This document shows positions 52,101 through 59,986 of a stretch of 64,000 bases of DNA, piece after piece. The notes below the pieces were generated by a model. That model worked only from the letters and a program-made list of their open reading frames with translations. It was not told the origin of the DNA and did not search any database. Source of the stretch: Fimbriiglobus sp. (GTDB lineage: Bacteria; Planctomycetota; Planctomycetia; Gemmatales; Gemmataceae); NCBI GenBank assembly GCA_022841795.1, contig JALHQU010000014.1, forward strand, positions 1-64,000, given 5' to 3'. Position 1 is the stretch's first letter, and each line of letters starts with the position of its first letter. The position numbers and the translations under genes are program-made.

Positions 52101-52470
52101 GATGATCGCGCTCGCCGGTATCGCCGACCGGAACGCGATCCTGCTGCTCGACTTCATCCAGCACGTCCGGGATCGCGGTGCGACCCTGAAGGAAGCGCTC
52201 ATCGAAAGTGGCGCGGTTCGTTTCCGGCCGATCCTACTCACCGCCGGGGCGGCGATGCTCGGGGCGTGGCCGATCACCCTCGACCCGGTGTTCAGCGGCC
52301 TCGCCTGGTCGCTCATCTTCGGGCTGACGGTGTCCACCGCGTTCACGCTGATCCTAGTGCCGGTCGTGTACTGGATGCTGTACCGCCACTCCGACCGTCC
52401 CGCTATTGCGGACGATGTCGCGCTCGTGGCCGCCCCGGTCCCGAGCGAAATCATTCCACCGACCGGGTGA
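49156..52470 (+). CDS. RND-family efflux transporter
   Basis: A 1104-aa inner-membrane pump with the full RND plan: TM1, periplasmic porter, TM2-6, second porter, TM8-12. The proton-relay Asp pair is present in LGLVVDDPIVDVENIF (about residues 427-428), and the TM10 basic residue matching AcrB Lys940 reads Arg in GIADRNAILLLDF. It exports drugs, metals or other toxic compounds using the proton gradient. An ArsR-type regulator follows 12 bases after its stop, so metal or thiol control is likely. Confidence 0.95.
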   Translation: MSTKSADGGFVSRLIEAFLHGNLSVLIILVMLAGGAAALLLTPREEDPQIVVPLADVYIRMPGASAEEVEQLVSSKLERLLYQIDGVEYVYSMSRPGEAVVTVRFYVGEKRENSLVKIYNKISMNADMVPPGVTGWVVKPVEIDDVPFVNVTVWGKTADDFTLRRVAEQVEVALQGVPETARTEVVGGRRRQIRVQLDPERMASRQVTPLDVDRVLRGANINVQAGALRADNREFAVESGPFVQTTREAETLVVGVFSGRPVYLRDVALVTDGPEEPTTYTRISFGPGSKGENPAEAGTGADFPAVTVGVAKRKGSNAVVVARALEAKVEELRRDVIPHDIEIRVTRNNGETADEKVTELIRELGLAIIIVSGLVMFSLGWREAIIVVTAVPLTFALTLLVNYLAGYSINRVTLFALILALGLVVDDPIVDVENIFRHFGLRKKPPKEAVLEAVNEVRPPIIVATLVVMVSFLPMLFITGMMGPYMQPMALNVPVAMFMSMVVAFTVTPWLSYQMLKGVYGKGGHEPVDPHKTLTYRVYKAVLTPFLNSRLAAWALIGFTTLLLLASMVLPALGLVPLKMLPFDNKDEFQVLVDLPEGSTVEQTDAALKALADAVRTAPEVREVLSYAGTASPMDFNGMVRHYYLRQQPHRGDLRVNLLPKEERQHQSHAIVLRVRNDLQAVADKHKARIKFVEVPPGPPVLSTLVAEVYPKAGQGDASLRADTKHVRKMFADAKDVVDVDDTFEAERSRFVFRVDKEKASLTGVTTEQIANTLRVGLQGMQPGEGNVQDFRAGAAHLPRELNPLAIVLQLPQRERGSLTDLTRLGVKTPTGEIVQLGELGRFEELPAEQTIYHKNQRRVAYVFGDTAGRTPGEAVIGLILALRDKPTPGGAEVVWTGEGEWKITLDVFRDLGLAFGGALLMIYILMVYQTGSYLIPLVQMISIPLTIIGIMPGFWLLNVYTGATVGGYANPVYFTATAMIGMIALAGIADRNAILLLDFIQHVRDRGATLKEALIESGAVRFRPILLTAGAAMLGAWPITLDPVFSGLAWSLIFGLTVSTAFTLILVPVVYWMLYRHSDRPAIADDVALVAAPVPSEIIPPTG

Positions 52471-52482
52471 AAAGGAGGAGTC

Positions 52483-52815
52483 GTGGCGAAGGGCGTAACC
52501 CGTACCGCCTGTCCCGATTCGGTCGCGGCGGTCTTCGCCGCGCTCGGCAGTCCGACGCGAATGGCGTTAATGGTGCGGCTCGTGGACCGCCCCTATTCCG
52601 TCAACGAACTCGCGGCCGCCGTCGGGGCGAAACAGGCGAACGTCTCCCAGCAACTCGGCCTCCTCAAGCAGGCCGGGTTGGTGACGAGCGTGCGAACGGG
52701 AACCACCGTGACGTATTCCACGGACGGGCCGGAAGTCAACCGGATCATCGCCCTCGCGCTCCAACTGCTCCGCGGAATCGTGAGTCGAAGATACACGAGT
52801 TTCGGCCCCGCTTAA
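52483..52815 (+). CDS. ArsR-family transcriptional regulator
   Basis: A 110-aa winged-helix repressor (FAALGSPTRMALMVRLV, AAAVGAKQANVSQQLGLLKQAGLV wHTH). There is one cysteine near the N-terminus (TACPDS); the paired cysteines of sulfide-sensing BigR/SqrR types are not seen. GTG 52483 follows AAAGGAGG. It likely controls the RND pump and adaptor. Confidence 0.92.
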   Translation: MAKGVTRTACPDSVAAVFAALGSPTRMALMVRLVDRPYSVNELAAAVGAKQANVSQQLGLLKQAGLVTSVRTGTTVTYSTDGPEVNRIIALALQLLRGIVSRRYTSFGPA

Positions 52816-52916
52816 TCATGGAATGCAAGCGGTTCAGCATCAATTTCAACCGGTTCGTCCCGCTCCGAACCCCCGTGCGGGTCTTCGCTCGCGCGGAGGA
52901 AAACCCTGGACTGTTT

Positions 52917-53513
52917 TCAACCTGCCGGCCGCACCTTCAGGACAGCGGTTCGGGCGACCACGCGGACATCCGGGTGCTCGTCGTCAGCCGCCTCGATCAA
53001 GGCCGGAAGCGATTTCACGGCTTTCGGTCCGATGGCACCCAGTGCATGGCACGCCGTCCAGCGGATGTCCGTGTCGGCATCGGCCACCAGCCCGATAAGG
53101 GTGGGCACGGCCTTGTGTGCAGCCGGGCCGATACCGGCCAGTGCCGCGGCGGCCACCCGGCGGATCTCGCCGTCCGAGTCGGCCAATCCCTCGATCAGCG
53201 CGGGCACCGCTTTGACGGCCACCGGTCCGATCTTCCTGAGGGCGTGGGCGGCCACGATCCGGACGGGCCGTTCGCCCGTGCCGAACGCCTTGACTAGCAT
53301 CGGCACGACCTTGCCGGCGGCCGGCCCGGCGTTGCGGAGTCCTTCTCCGGCGTGATGCCGCACCTCCCCGTCCGTGTCGGCCAGGGCGTTGAGGAGGGCG
53401 TGCATCGCCTTCGGCTCGTCGGCCGCGGCCGCCCCAACTTTGACGACCGCCCGCCGCCGCTCCTCGGGCCGGCGGGCCTGAAGTCCACAGATCAATAGGT
53501 CCACGTCGTCCAT
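52917..53513 (-). CDS. HEAT-repeat protein
   Basis: A 198-aa protein made of about five HEAT-like repeats of 30-35 residues, each with a signature such as RIVAAHALRKIGPVAVKAVPALIEGL. Repeats are regular from about residue 20 to the end. It is a protein- or nucleic-acid-binding scaffold of unknown partner. ATG 53513 has GGAG upstream. Such proteins are common in planctomycetes. It is convergent to the ArsR gene. Confidence 0.85.
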   Translation of the reverse strand: MDDVDLLICGLQARRPEERRRAVVKVGAAAADEPKAMHALLNALADTDGEVRHHAGEGLRNAGPAAGKVVPMLVKAFGTGERPVRIVAAHALRKIGPVAVKAVPALIEGLADSDGEIRRVAAAALAGIGPAAHKAVPTLIGLVADADTDIRWTACHALGAIGPKAVKSLPALIEAADDEHPDVRVVARTAVLKVRPAG

Positions 53514-53749
53514 CGCTACCACTCCGTTTCGGTTCGGGAGGGTGGCCCACGGGAAGCGTTCCCGAAATCGGCCGTCGTCCCCGTGCTGGGTGGTCCCACC
53601 ACGGAAACGGCGGCTGAAAAACCTGTCGTTCGCGCGAGCGTCGATCCTGGCCGCAGACAAACATCGTGCGTCGGCCACGACCGGCAGTGAGGTTATTCTG
53701 CCGGCGGGCAGAGGCGTGCGGTCTAAAGTCGGTGGCGGGGAGGGCGGTG

Positions 53750-54742
53750 TCAGATCAGTATCCGTTCGATCTCGTCGAGGGTGATTTCGTCGCTGGTACG
53801 GTCGTAGAGCTTGGTCGTCCGCGGCGACTCGTGGGCGGCAATCGCCTGGGCCTTCTCGATGGTCCCGCCGTTCTCCAGGTACGCAGTGATGCCGGTGGCG
53901 CGGAAGGTGTGGTTGCAGGTGGTGAGGGGCAACCCGGCCGCCGCCGTCCGGCGCTTGACCATGCGGAAGGCGTCGTTCCGCGTCATCTGTCGGTCGGTGA
54001 GTTGGCCGTGCCGGGTGACGGTGCGGAAGAGGGGACCCTTCTTGTCGTCTCCGCTCCGGACCGCGAACAGGTAGGCGTCGAGATACGCTTCGGCGGTGTG
54101 GTGGGCCGGCACCTGGTGCTGCTTCCCGCCCTTCTCCCGGAACCGGAACCACCACCGTTTGCCGTCCTGGTAGTAGTCCTCGGCTTTTAGTGACACGGCG
54201 GCACTCACTCGGGCGAAGCTGAACACCATAACGGCGATCAGCGCCCGATCCCGCAGGCCGGAGAGTTTCGACGTGTCGATCGAGTCGAGCAGTTGCCGGG
54301 CTTGATCGGCATCCAGAACCGGGGTCTTCCCGCGCTTGACGACGTGCCTGGGGCCGCGGACGGAGGCCGCCGGGTTCATGGCGAGCACCTGGCCGGTGAC
54401 GAGCCAGTCGAAGAGCATCCGCACCGCCGCGAGGTGCTGCTTGACGGTTGGCGGCGCACCCGGATGCCGTTCGATGTAGGCCGCGACGTGGATCGGCTCA
54501 ATGTCGAGCAGTTCGAGCCGGTAGCTCTGGCACCACGCGAAGAAGGAACCGACCGCGCGAGCGTAGGCGACTCGGGTGTTCTCGTTCCGGATGGTCGCGG
54601 TGAAGAACTCCAGAAACCGCTTCCGGGCTGCCGCTCCGGCACGGTCGATGATTTCCGGCACGGTTCCGGCGGAATACCACTCGATCGACCGCTGATCCGA
54701 TCCCAACACTGTCACTGCGTTGTCACCCATTCGCTGCACCAT
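53750..54742 (-). CDS. Tyrosine recombinase (integrase)
   Basis: A 330-aa XerD-type integrase. The N-terminal SAM-like core-binding domain runs to about residue 125. The catalytic set is visible: Arg in VFSFARVSAAVSL, Lys in RFREKGGKQHQVPAH, HTFRATG (His and Arg), AAHESP and Tyr in TKLYDR. ATG 54742 has AAAGGA upstream and lies inside an inverted repeat (54733-54762). It likely excises or integrates this segment of the island or resolves multimers. Confidence 0.9.
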   Translation of the reverse strand: MVQRMGDNAVTVLGSDQRSIEWYSAGTVPEIIDRAGAAARKRFLEFFTATIRNENTRVAYARAVGSFFAWCQSYRLELLDIEPIHVAAYIERHPGAPPTVKQHLAAVRMLFDWLVTGQVLAMNPAASVRGPRHVVKRGKTPVLDADQARQLLDSIDTSKLSGLRDRALIAVMVFSFARVSAAVSLKAEDYYQDGKRWWFRFREKGGKQHQVPAHHTAEAYLDAYLFAVRSGDDKKGPLFRTVTRHGQLTDRQMTRNDAFRMVKRRTAAAGLPLTTCNHTFRATGITAYLENGGTIEKAQAIAAHESPRTTKLYDRTSDEITLDEIERILI

Positions 54743-54762
54743 AACGTCCTTTATGGTGCAGC
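54733..54762. repeat. 12-6-12 inverted repeat over the integrase start
   Basis: Perfect 12-bp arms GCTGCACCATAA / TTATGGTGCAGC with a 6-bp spacer (CGTCCT). The integrase ATG (54742-54740 on the minus strand) lies inside the left arm. The size matches core sites of Xer-like recombinases, and it may also act as an operator for autoregulation. Confidence 0.6.
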
Positions 54763-54784
54763 GTCAACGAACCGAGTTTCCGGG

Positions 54785-54898
54785 TCATTTCAGCAGGTAC
54801 TTGGCCAGGATTAGCAACAGGATCATCAAAGCCAGATCGGGCGCATGGTAGGCGAAGCCCAGAATCCCGAGCGTCAGGCTGTAGCAGACGAACATCAT
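54785..54898 (-). CDS. 37-residue membrane peptide
   Basis: ATG 54898 follows a GGAGAG site. The peptide is one hydrophobic stretch (GILGFAYHAPDLALMILLLI) with a lysine end. It lies 60 bases after the 93-aa gene on the same strand. Short, so the call is tentative. Confidence 0.45.
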   Translation of the reverse strand: MMFVCYSLTLGILGFAYHAPDLALMILLLILAKYLLK

Positions 54899-54957
54899 GG
54901 GTGGTCTCTCCAATTGGAGAGGCCCGGTGGTGCGGCGGGCCTGAAGGAAAACCGTTG

Positions 54958-55239
54958 TCAATAGTCGTCCGGCAGGAGTACGGTCGTGACGGATCGGTCG
55001 GCCTCGGTGAGCACCCAGAAGGTGGTTCCGGTGGCCGACTGGTAAACCGACAGCAACCGCTCCCCGGACTTCAAGGCGTCGTCGTTGGCGGCCCGGTCGT
55101 CCGGGTCCACGTCGCCCCAGTCGCCCGAAGCGTGCCGGCGGAGCGCGGCGACGATGTCGGGTTGCGACACCGTGCCGAGCGCCGCCGGCGTCGCCACGAT
55201 CTGGCCGAGGGGTACTTTCACAGAACCCGAAGGGATCAT
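54958..55239 (-). CDS. Plasmid-type protein, paralog of the 18637 C-terminal domain
   Basis: A 93-aa protein with GGAGG before ATG 55239. Motifs VPLGQIVATPAALG, ASGDWGD and TTFWVLTEADRSVTTVLLPDD match the last 85 residues of the protein at 18637-19230. Free-standing copies of this domain are usual in plasmids and islands. Function unknown. Confidence 0.75.
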   Translation of the reverse strand: MIPSGSVKVPLGQIVATPAALGTVSQPDIVAALRRHASGDWGDVDPDDRAANDDALKSGERLLSVYQSATGTTFWVLTEADRSVTTVLLPDDY

Positions 55240-55254
55240 GGTGTTCCTCCGGGG

Positions 55255-55530
55255 TTACTTCTCGGCCGCGGCCGGGTTCTCGTAGATCCAGACCATCGCC
55301 ATGTCGGCGACTTTGCCGACCAGCGGCAGGTCCTCGCGGCCGAAACTGGACGAGTCCTTCCACTTGTCGGCCTTGTCCTTGTAGAGCCGGCTGATCTGCA
55401 CGTTGTAGCGGGGGCCGTTGTCCGTCTCGTTCAGCCAGACGGCGGCGCGGATGCGGCCGAGGCGGATCTCGTGGACGGGCTTCGCCTTGTCCGCTTGCCC
55501 CTTCTTCGGGTCTTGCTTGGTGGTCGTCAT
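55255..55530 (-). CDS. Conserved mobile-element protein (IRLGRIRAAVW family)
   Basis: A 91-aa protein with the pattern IRLGRIRAAVWLNETDNG, NVQISRLYKDK and SFGREDLPLVGKVADMA, a DUF often found in plasmid and phage accessory regions. ATG 55530 chosen. It is 15 bases upstream of the paralog gene on the same strand, so probably one operon. Function unknown. Confidence 0.72.
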   Translation of the reverse strand: MTTTKQDPKKGQADKAKPVHEIRLGRIRAAVWLNETDNGPRYNVQISRLYKDKADKWKDSSSFGREDLPLVGKVADMAMVWIYENPAAAEK

Positions 55531-55562
55531 CGAACGAATCCTCGGTAAGGAATGGAACGGGG

Positions 55563-55934
55563 TCAGGAACAGAACGGGCAGCGCCGAGCGATGTGCTCGT
55601 GTGCCGTTTCGAGTCGCGGTTCCACCGCGCGGAACGCGGCGGGGGCGTCGTAGTCCCCCGCCAGCACTCTCCGAATTCGGTCGAGTGCGTTCTCGTAGCC
55701 GAAGAAGCCCAGCGTCAGCGAGGCGACCTGGACGTACGCACCGCCCCGTTTCGTCGGACGCTTCACCACCGCGAAGTCGGTGGACCCGTCCTCGGGCAAT
55801 GAGTCGTTCAGAAACAGGTAGCCGCCGGCTGCGAAGGCCGTGCAAGCCGGCCACGTCCGCCGGGTCACTTGCAAGGCCACGTCTTCGGGCGTCTCATCGG
55901 GGCGGACGCACCAGGTCCGTTCGTCGTGAAACAT
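55563..55934 (-). CDS. Accessory protein, unknown function
   Basis: A 123-aa protein (DERTWCVRPDETPEDVALQV) ending in a cysteine pair (RRCPFCS). It is 32 bases upstream of the IRLGRIRAAVW-type gene and 14 bases downstream of the 116-aa gene, in one minus-strand cluster. No family recognised; the region ALDRIRRVLAGDYDAP is predicted helical. Confidence 0.6.
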   Translation of the reverse strand: MFHDERTWCVRPDETPEDVALQVTRRTWPACTAFAAGGYLFLNDSLPEDGSTDFAVVKRPTKRGGAYVQVASLTLGFFGYENALDRIRRVLAGDYDAPAAFRAVEPRLETAHEHIARRCPFCS

Positions 55935-55948
55935 CGGCGTGTCCTCCG

Positions 55949-56299
55949 TCAGCCCGAGGTCAGGGGAATGCGGGCGAGCCGGCAGAATTGCCGGGTCTCG
56001 ATTTCGTCGAGTTGGCGGCAGAAGAACTGCCGGCCGTGCGGGGTGTTCGCCGCCCAGAAGAGGCGGAGCGGGTCGGCCCCTTCGCCGAACGCGAACCCGC
56101 CGTTGCCCATCCCCATCCACCGGGGCGGCAGGACTTCGAGGAAGTAGTCGTAGGTCTCGCCGGCCACCTCACACACGCGGCCGAACAGCGTCGTCCGGGC
56201 GATCATCCCGGCCCACCCTTCGTGGTCGGGCAGCGGGACGGTCTCACCCTGTTTCAGTCGGGCGATGAGTTCGCCCAACGTGGTCGTCGTCGCGGTCAT
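55949..56299 (-). CDS. Accessory protein, unknown function (phage/plasmid type)
   Basis: A 116-aa protein with YDYFLEVLPPRWMG and FFCRQLDEIETRQFCRL. It resembles small proteins seen in mobile-element accessory clusters, but I do not recognise a named family. ATG 56299 chosen. It is the first gene of a minus-strand cluster of five. Confidence 0.6.
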   Translation of the reverse strand: MTATTTTLGELIARLKQGETVPLPDHEGWAGMIARTTLFGRVCEVAGETYDYFLEVLPPRWMGMGNGGFAFGEGADPLRLFWAANTPHGRQFFCRQLDEIETRQFCRLARIPLTSG

Positions 56300-56895
56300 G
56301 GCGACGCCTCCAAAAGGAAAGGAATTGGGAATTGGAAAACCGAATTGCACCACCGGTCTCCGCGCGCGAGACGGCTCGCGGAGTCGGCGTTGGAAGCGTC
56401 TACCGGGTGGCCGGGTCGGAGAGAGCGTGAGCGACAGGCCGCGAGAACTACCACGGATTTCGGTCCGGAATCAAATCCGGCACGGGAGGGGTGAAGGAGT
56501 CGTCAGCCGTCGCCGTCGGTCGTCATCGGGGTTCACAAGCCCCGCGCCCCGATGACGACCGATGGCGATGGCTCCTCGCGTGCGGCTGCCTGGGCGGGCG
56601 TGTGTCCCCAAGTCAGCCTGAACCGGAGGGAGTCGGAGGGGTTGGACGCCTCGTGCCCTTCGACTGGTTCGTCGCGATCTGCACCGATCTCGGTTCGGGC
56701 CGGCTACTTGAAAGTCCCATCAGAACCGTGCTACTTGAGCGGCTGTTCCGTTCGCCCTTTTCCACCGCCCCGTTCGGTAGACGAATTCCCCGACTTCACG
56801 ACCGCCCGCATCGCGCGCGCCCGGTTGAGAGGCCGGTGGTGCAACACGGTTTGGTTTCTCATCCCCTATTCCCTGTTCCCTTTCGAGGATTCGCC
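56300..56895. other. Divergent intergenic region with duplicated hairpin element
   Basis: No gene supported. It holds copy 1 of a 147-bp direct repeat (56504-56650), two copies of the 10-mer GCACCACCGG (56347-56356 and, inverted, 56833-56842) and a doubled GCTACTTGA (near 56702 and 56730). The divergent promoters of the accessory clusters should be here. Confidence 0.45.
56504..56650 (+). repeat. 147-bp direct repeat, copy 1 (27-bp hairpin)
   Basis: Identical in length to 58547-58693 with about six differences. The first part folds into a 27-bp stem (AGCCGTCGCCGTCGG.. / ..CCGATGGCGATGGCT) containing two G-U pairs, with a 13-nt loop. The two copies flank the 56896-58384 gene pair. Confidence 0.75.
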
Positions 56896-57927
56896 ATGAC
56901 GAAGCAAAATCTCACCCGCGCGAGCGGGGAACTGTTCCGGCGCGCGCCGGACGAACGGTTCCCGTCGCTCGACGCCCTGCTCGCCCACTGCCGGCGGGAG
57001 AAGGACGAGTCGGCCGACGCCTGGGTGTCGCCGTCGATGCTCGTCCCCGAGGCCACCCCCGACGGGCGGTTCGGCCTGCGGGCCGGTAGCGACGGGCCGT
57101 TCACCCTCAACGACTGGAGCTTCGGGCAACTGTGCGGGCTGGCCCGCGTCAGCAAGGAGACGGTCAACCGACTCTCCCCGGACACGGCCTCCCGGGCGTT
57201 CCGGGAGACGCTGCCCGGCGGCAACAAGCCGCTCCAACTGCTCACCCGCGGCGAGAGCATCCGCTCGGTCCACGGGACGGCGTACACGCGGTTGCACAAC
57301 GCCGACCTGGTCGGGATGCTGAAGGAGTACGCGACCGACTTCACGCCGCCCCAGGCCGGGTTCAACGGTGCGACGGGCCTCTACTGCGGGGAGCAGGACC
57401 TGTTCTGCTTCCTGATCGACCCGAGTGGCTGGGCGGAGATCGACGGGGAGGCGTTCGCCCCCGGCTTCTTCGTCTGGAACTCCGAAGTGGGCAAGCGGTC
57501 GGTCGGCATCCAGACGTTCTGGTTCCAGAAGGTGTGCGCGAACCACATCGTCTGGGACGCGGTCGAGGTGATCGAGTTCGCCCGCAAGCACACGGCCCGG
57601 GTGGGCACCGCCCTGGACGATATCCGTCGGCACGTCGAAGGGCTCGTTGCCAAGCGGGACGAGCGGCGGGACGGGTTCGCGGCGGTGATCAAGAAGGCGA
57701 TGCGGGAGAAGCTCGGCAGCGACGCCGACGAAGTGATGAAGGCGCTGGCCAAGCACGGGCTGAGTCGCGGGCTGGCGAAGCAAGCGGTCGAGATGGTGGC
57801 CGGCGGTCGGTTCACCATCTTCGCCCTGGTGGACGCGCTCACGCGGCTCGCCGGGCAAGTCGAATACGCCGGCGACCGGGCGGCTCTGGACGTTCAGGCC
57901 GGGAGTCTGCTCGCCTTGGCCGCCTGA
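56896..57927 (+). CDS. DUF932 phage/plasmid-like protein
   Basis: A 343-aa protein of the DUF932/TIGR03299-type family. Visible are WSFGQLCGLARVSKETVNRL, LLTRGESIRSVHGTAYTRL, VWNSEVGKRSVGIQTFWFQ and VCANHIVWDA. Members occur in phages and plasmids and have an uncharacterised role. ATG 56896 has a GAGGA site. It is followed by the DUF6166 gene. Confidence 0.8.
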   Translation: MTKQNLTRASGELFRRAPDERFPSLDALLAHCRREKDESADAWVSPSMLVPEATPDGRFGLRAGSDGPFTLNDWSFGQLCGLARVSKETVNRLSPDTASRAFRETLPGGNKPLQLLTRGESIRSVHGTAYTRLHNADLVGMLKEYATDFTPPQAGFNGATGLYCGEQDLFCFLIDPSGWAEIDGEAFAPGFFVWNSEVGKRSVGIQTFWFQKVCANHIVWDAVEVIEFARKHTARVGTALDDIRRHVEGLVAKRDERRDGFAAVIKKAMREKLGSDADEVMKALAKHGLSRGLAKQAVEMVAGGRFTIFALVDALTRLAGQVEYAGDRAALDVQAGSLLALAA

Positions 57928-57993
57928 CGACAGACGGACGAGGTGACACGACGGCGACGGTTCGGTTCCCGGTTCCGATCGCCAACACGACAC

Positions 57994-58028
57994 GCGAGAG
58001 GTTGGTCCTGCACCACCGGACCTCTCGC
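57994..58028 (+). promoter_or_regulatory. Hairpin ahead of the DUF6166 gene
   Basis: A 9-bp stem (GCGAGAGGT / ACCTCTCGC) with an inner TGGT/ACCA pairing, carrying GCACCACCGG in the 3' half. It lies 33 bases before ATG 58061 and could terminate DUF932 transcription or tune the next gene. Confidence 0.45.
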
Positions 58029-58060
58029 CCTCTTCAACTCTTCACCCTCAGGACATTCCC

Positions 58061-58384
58061 ATGAAGACCTATACCGGACGCCGGACGGCCGACGGCTGCG
58101 CCGTGACCGTCTCCGATGACGGCGGCGAATTCGCTCTGGCCCTGCGGCTCGACCTCCGTCGCCACTCGCCGACGGGTTTCGAGTGGGGGTACGGCGGGAG
58201 TGGGCCGGCGCAACTCGCCCTCGCACTGGCGGCAGACGTACTCGGCGACGACGTAGCGGCTCTCGGCGTCTACCAGCGGCTTAAGTTCCGCGTGGTGGCA
58301 CGGCTCGCGGCCGACTCCTGGACGCTGACGGAGGACGAACTCGGCGACACGATTCGCACGCTCGTCCGACCCGACGGTGAGTAA
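58061..58384 (+). CDS. DUF6166 family protein
   Basis: A 107-aa protein with GFEWGYGGSGPAQLALALAADVLG, the pattern of DUF6166 proteins found with plasmid and phage accessory genes. ATG 58061 chosen. It lies 133 bases after the DUF932 gene, separated by a hairpin, and is followed by another hairpin with GCACCACCGG. Function unknown. Confidence 0.75.
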   Translation: MKTYTGRRTADGCAVTVSDDGGEFALALRLDLRRHSPTGFEWGYGGSGPAQLALALAADVLGDDVAALGVYQRLKFRVVARLAADSWTLTEDELGDTIRTLVRPDGE

Positions 58385-58901
58385 CGACGCGACAACAGGT
58401 TCGACCGGAGGTTCACGCACCACCGGTCGAACGCCCGGTCTGAAAATGTCCGTCGCGGGCGAGGCCGAGAGTCCGTCGATTCACACGGACCGTACTCGCA
58501 CCCCATTCTTGGGACATCGTCCCGACAATCTCGTTGGGGAGATCGCCAGCCGTCGCCGTCGGTCGTCATCGGGGTTCACAAGCCCCGCGCCCCGATGACG
58601 GCCGATGGCGACGGCTCCTCGCGTGTGGCTGCCTGGGCGGGCGTGCGTCCCCCGGTCAGCCTGAACCGGAGGGAGTCGGAGGGGTTGGACGCCTTTTCCC
58701 CACAACTCGGTCAGCGCGAATCGGATCGACAGTTCGTCGTTCCCCCGTAGTCACGCGGCGGGTGCCTCCGCCGACCGCTGGCACCGATGGGCGGTCTACG
58801 GACGAACGAGGTCGTGTGCGGACGAGTGCTTGAGGGAGGGTGCGGGAACCGCAGGTTCCTGCAAAGGGTGGATCCGAATCCCTTCCGCATCACCAACGGC
58901 T
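58385..58901. other. Intergenic, copy 2 of the 147-bp repeat
   Basis: No gene supported. A 10-bp stem (58399-58432, GTTCGACCGG/CCGGTCGAAC) follows the DUF6166 stop and can act as a terminator. Copy 2 of the 147-bp repeat is at 58547-58693; the rest up to the DUF1016 gene end shows nothing clear. Confidence 0.4.
58547..58693 (+). repeat. 147-bp direct repeat, copy 2 (27-bp hairpin)
   Basis: Second copy. Two of its differences lie in the 3' arm of the stem. One turns a T-A pair into T-G and one turns a G-T into G-C, so the RNA stem is kept in both copies. Confidence 0.75.
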
Positions 58902-59986
58902 TCACGGATTCCCATCGGTCAGTCGGTTGCGGGCGCGTTCGGCCGCGGCCCGGAGTTTCTGTTCGAGGATCGCCTTGGGGGGCAGTTCGGTCAGGTAGGT
59001 CGCCACCCGGATGCCACTCGCCCCGAGGAGCAACAACTCGACCTGCTCCTCACCCGCCGACTCGCACAGGATCATCCCGAGCGGCGCATCCTCGCCCGGT
59101 TCTCGCTCGTGCTTGTCGAGCCAGCGGAGGTAGAGTTCCATCTGCCCCTTGAAGGCCGCCTCGAACTCGCCGAGCTTGAGATCGACGGCGATGAGCCGGC
59201 GGAGTTTGCGATGGTAGAAGAGCAGGTCGAGGGCGAAGTCCTTGCCGTCGATGACCATCCGCTTCTGCCGGGCGACGAAGGTGAATCCGCCGCCGAGTTC
59301 GAGCAGGAACGCTTCGATCTCGCGGAGGATGGCGGCTTCCAAATCCTTTTCGGCGTAAGTGTCGTTCAGGCCGAGGAAGTCGAGGAAGTACGGGTCGCGG
59401 AACACGAGATCCGGCGAGAGTTGGTCGGCGGTGCGGAGTTTGGCGAGTTCCTGTTCGGCGAGTTTGGCGGGCTTCTTGGACAGGGCGGTCCGCTCGAACA
59501 GCATGCCGTTCATCTTGTCCCGGAGGGTGCGGACGCTCCACCGCTCGACGCGGCACATCTCGGCGTAGAAGTCCCGCTTGAGGCCGTCCTGGATCGGCAA
59601 GAGTTCGACGAAATGGCTCCAGCCCAATAGTCGGGACAGCGCCCCGACAATCTCGCCGCTCGGGAAGACCTCGGCGAACTTGATCATCCGCGCCAAGTTC
59701 CGCTCGCCGAACCCCTGACCGTATTCCGGGACCAATTTTGCCGACAGTGTCGCAAAATCTGTTCGCCGTAGTCGGCCCGCTTGTTCTTGAGGATGTCGCG
59801 GCGGATGCGGTCGCCGATGCTCCAGTAGACGAGCACGAGTGCCGAGTTGACGGCACGGGCGGTGGCGTCACGGGCTTGCTCGATGAGGGCGCGAAGGTCG
59901 GTCAGCAGGTCGGCCGGCACGACCGAGTCGGTCGATTTCGTCGGCACCAGTTTCCGGGATGTGGGTCTCTTCTTCTGGTTGCTCAC
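58902..59986 (-). pseudogene. DUF1016 (YhcG-type) PDDEXK nuclease, frameshifted
   Basis: The N-terminal part (ATG 59986; LLTDLRALIEQARDATARA, VYWSIGDRIRRDI) and the C-terminal part (LVPEYGQGFGERNLARMIKF to the end) are in different frames. Inserting one G in the TTTTGCGACA stretch near 59752 restores ILATLSAKLVPEYG. The C-terminal half has a nuclease-like core (VIDGKDFALDLLFYHRKLRRLIAVDLKLG). It is either a recent loss or a sequencing error; the restored protein would be 361 aa, a normal length. The start overlaps the kptA stop (ATGA). Confidence 0.8.

Noticed and set aside
52483-52815. Sulfide-sensing BigR/SqrR role for the ArsR regulator
   Set aside because: Only one cysteine is visible, whereas that group needs two.
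49614-53297. 1227-codon open frame overlapping the RND pump
   Set aside because: It is a shifted frame of the pump gene with low-complexity Arg/Gly/Pro content and no recognisable domains.
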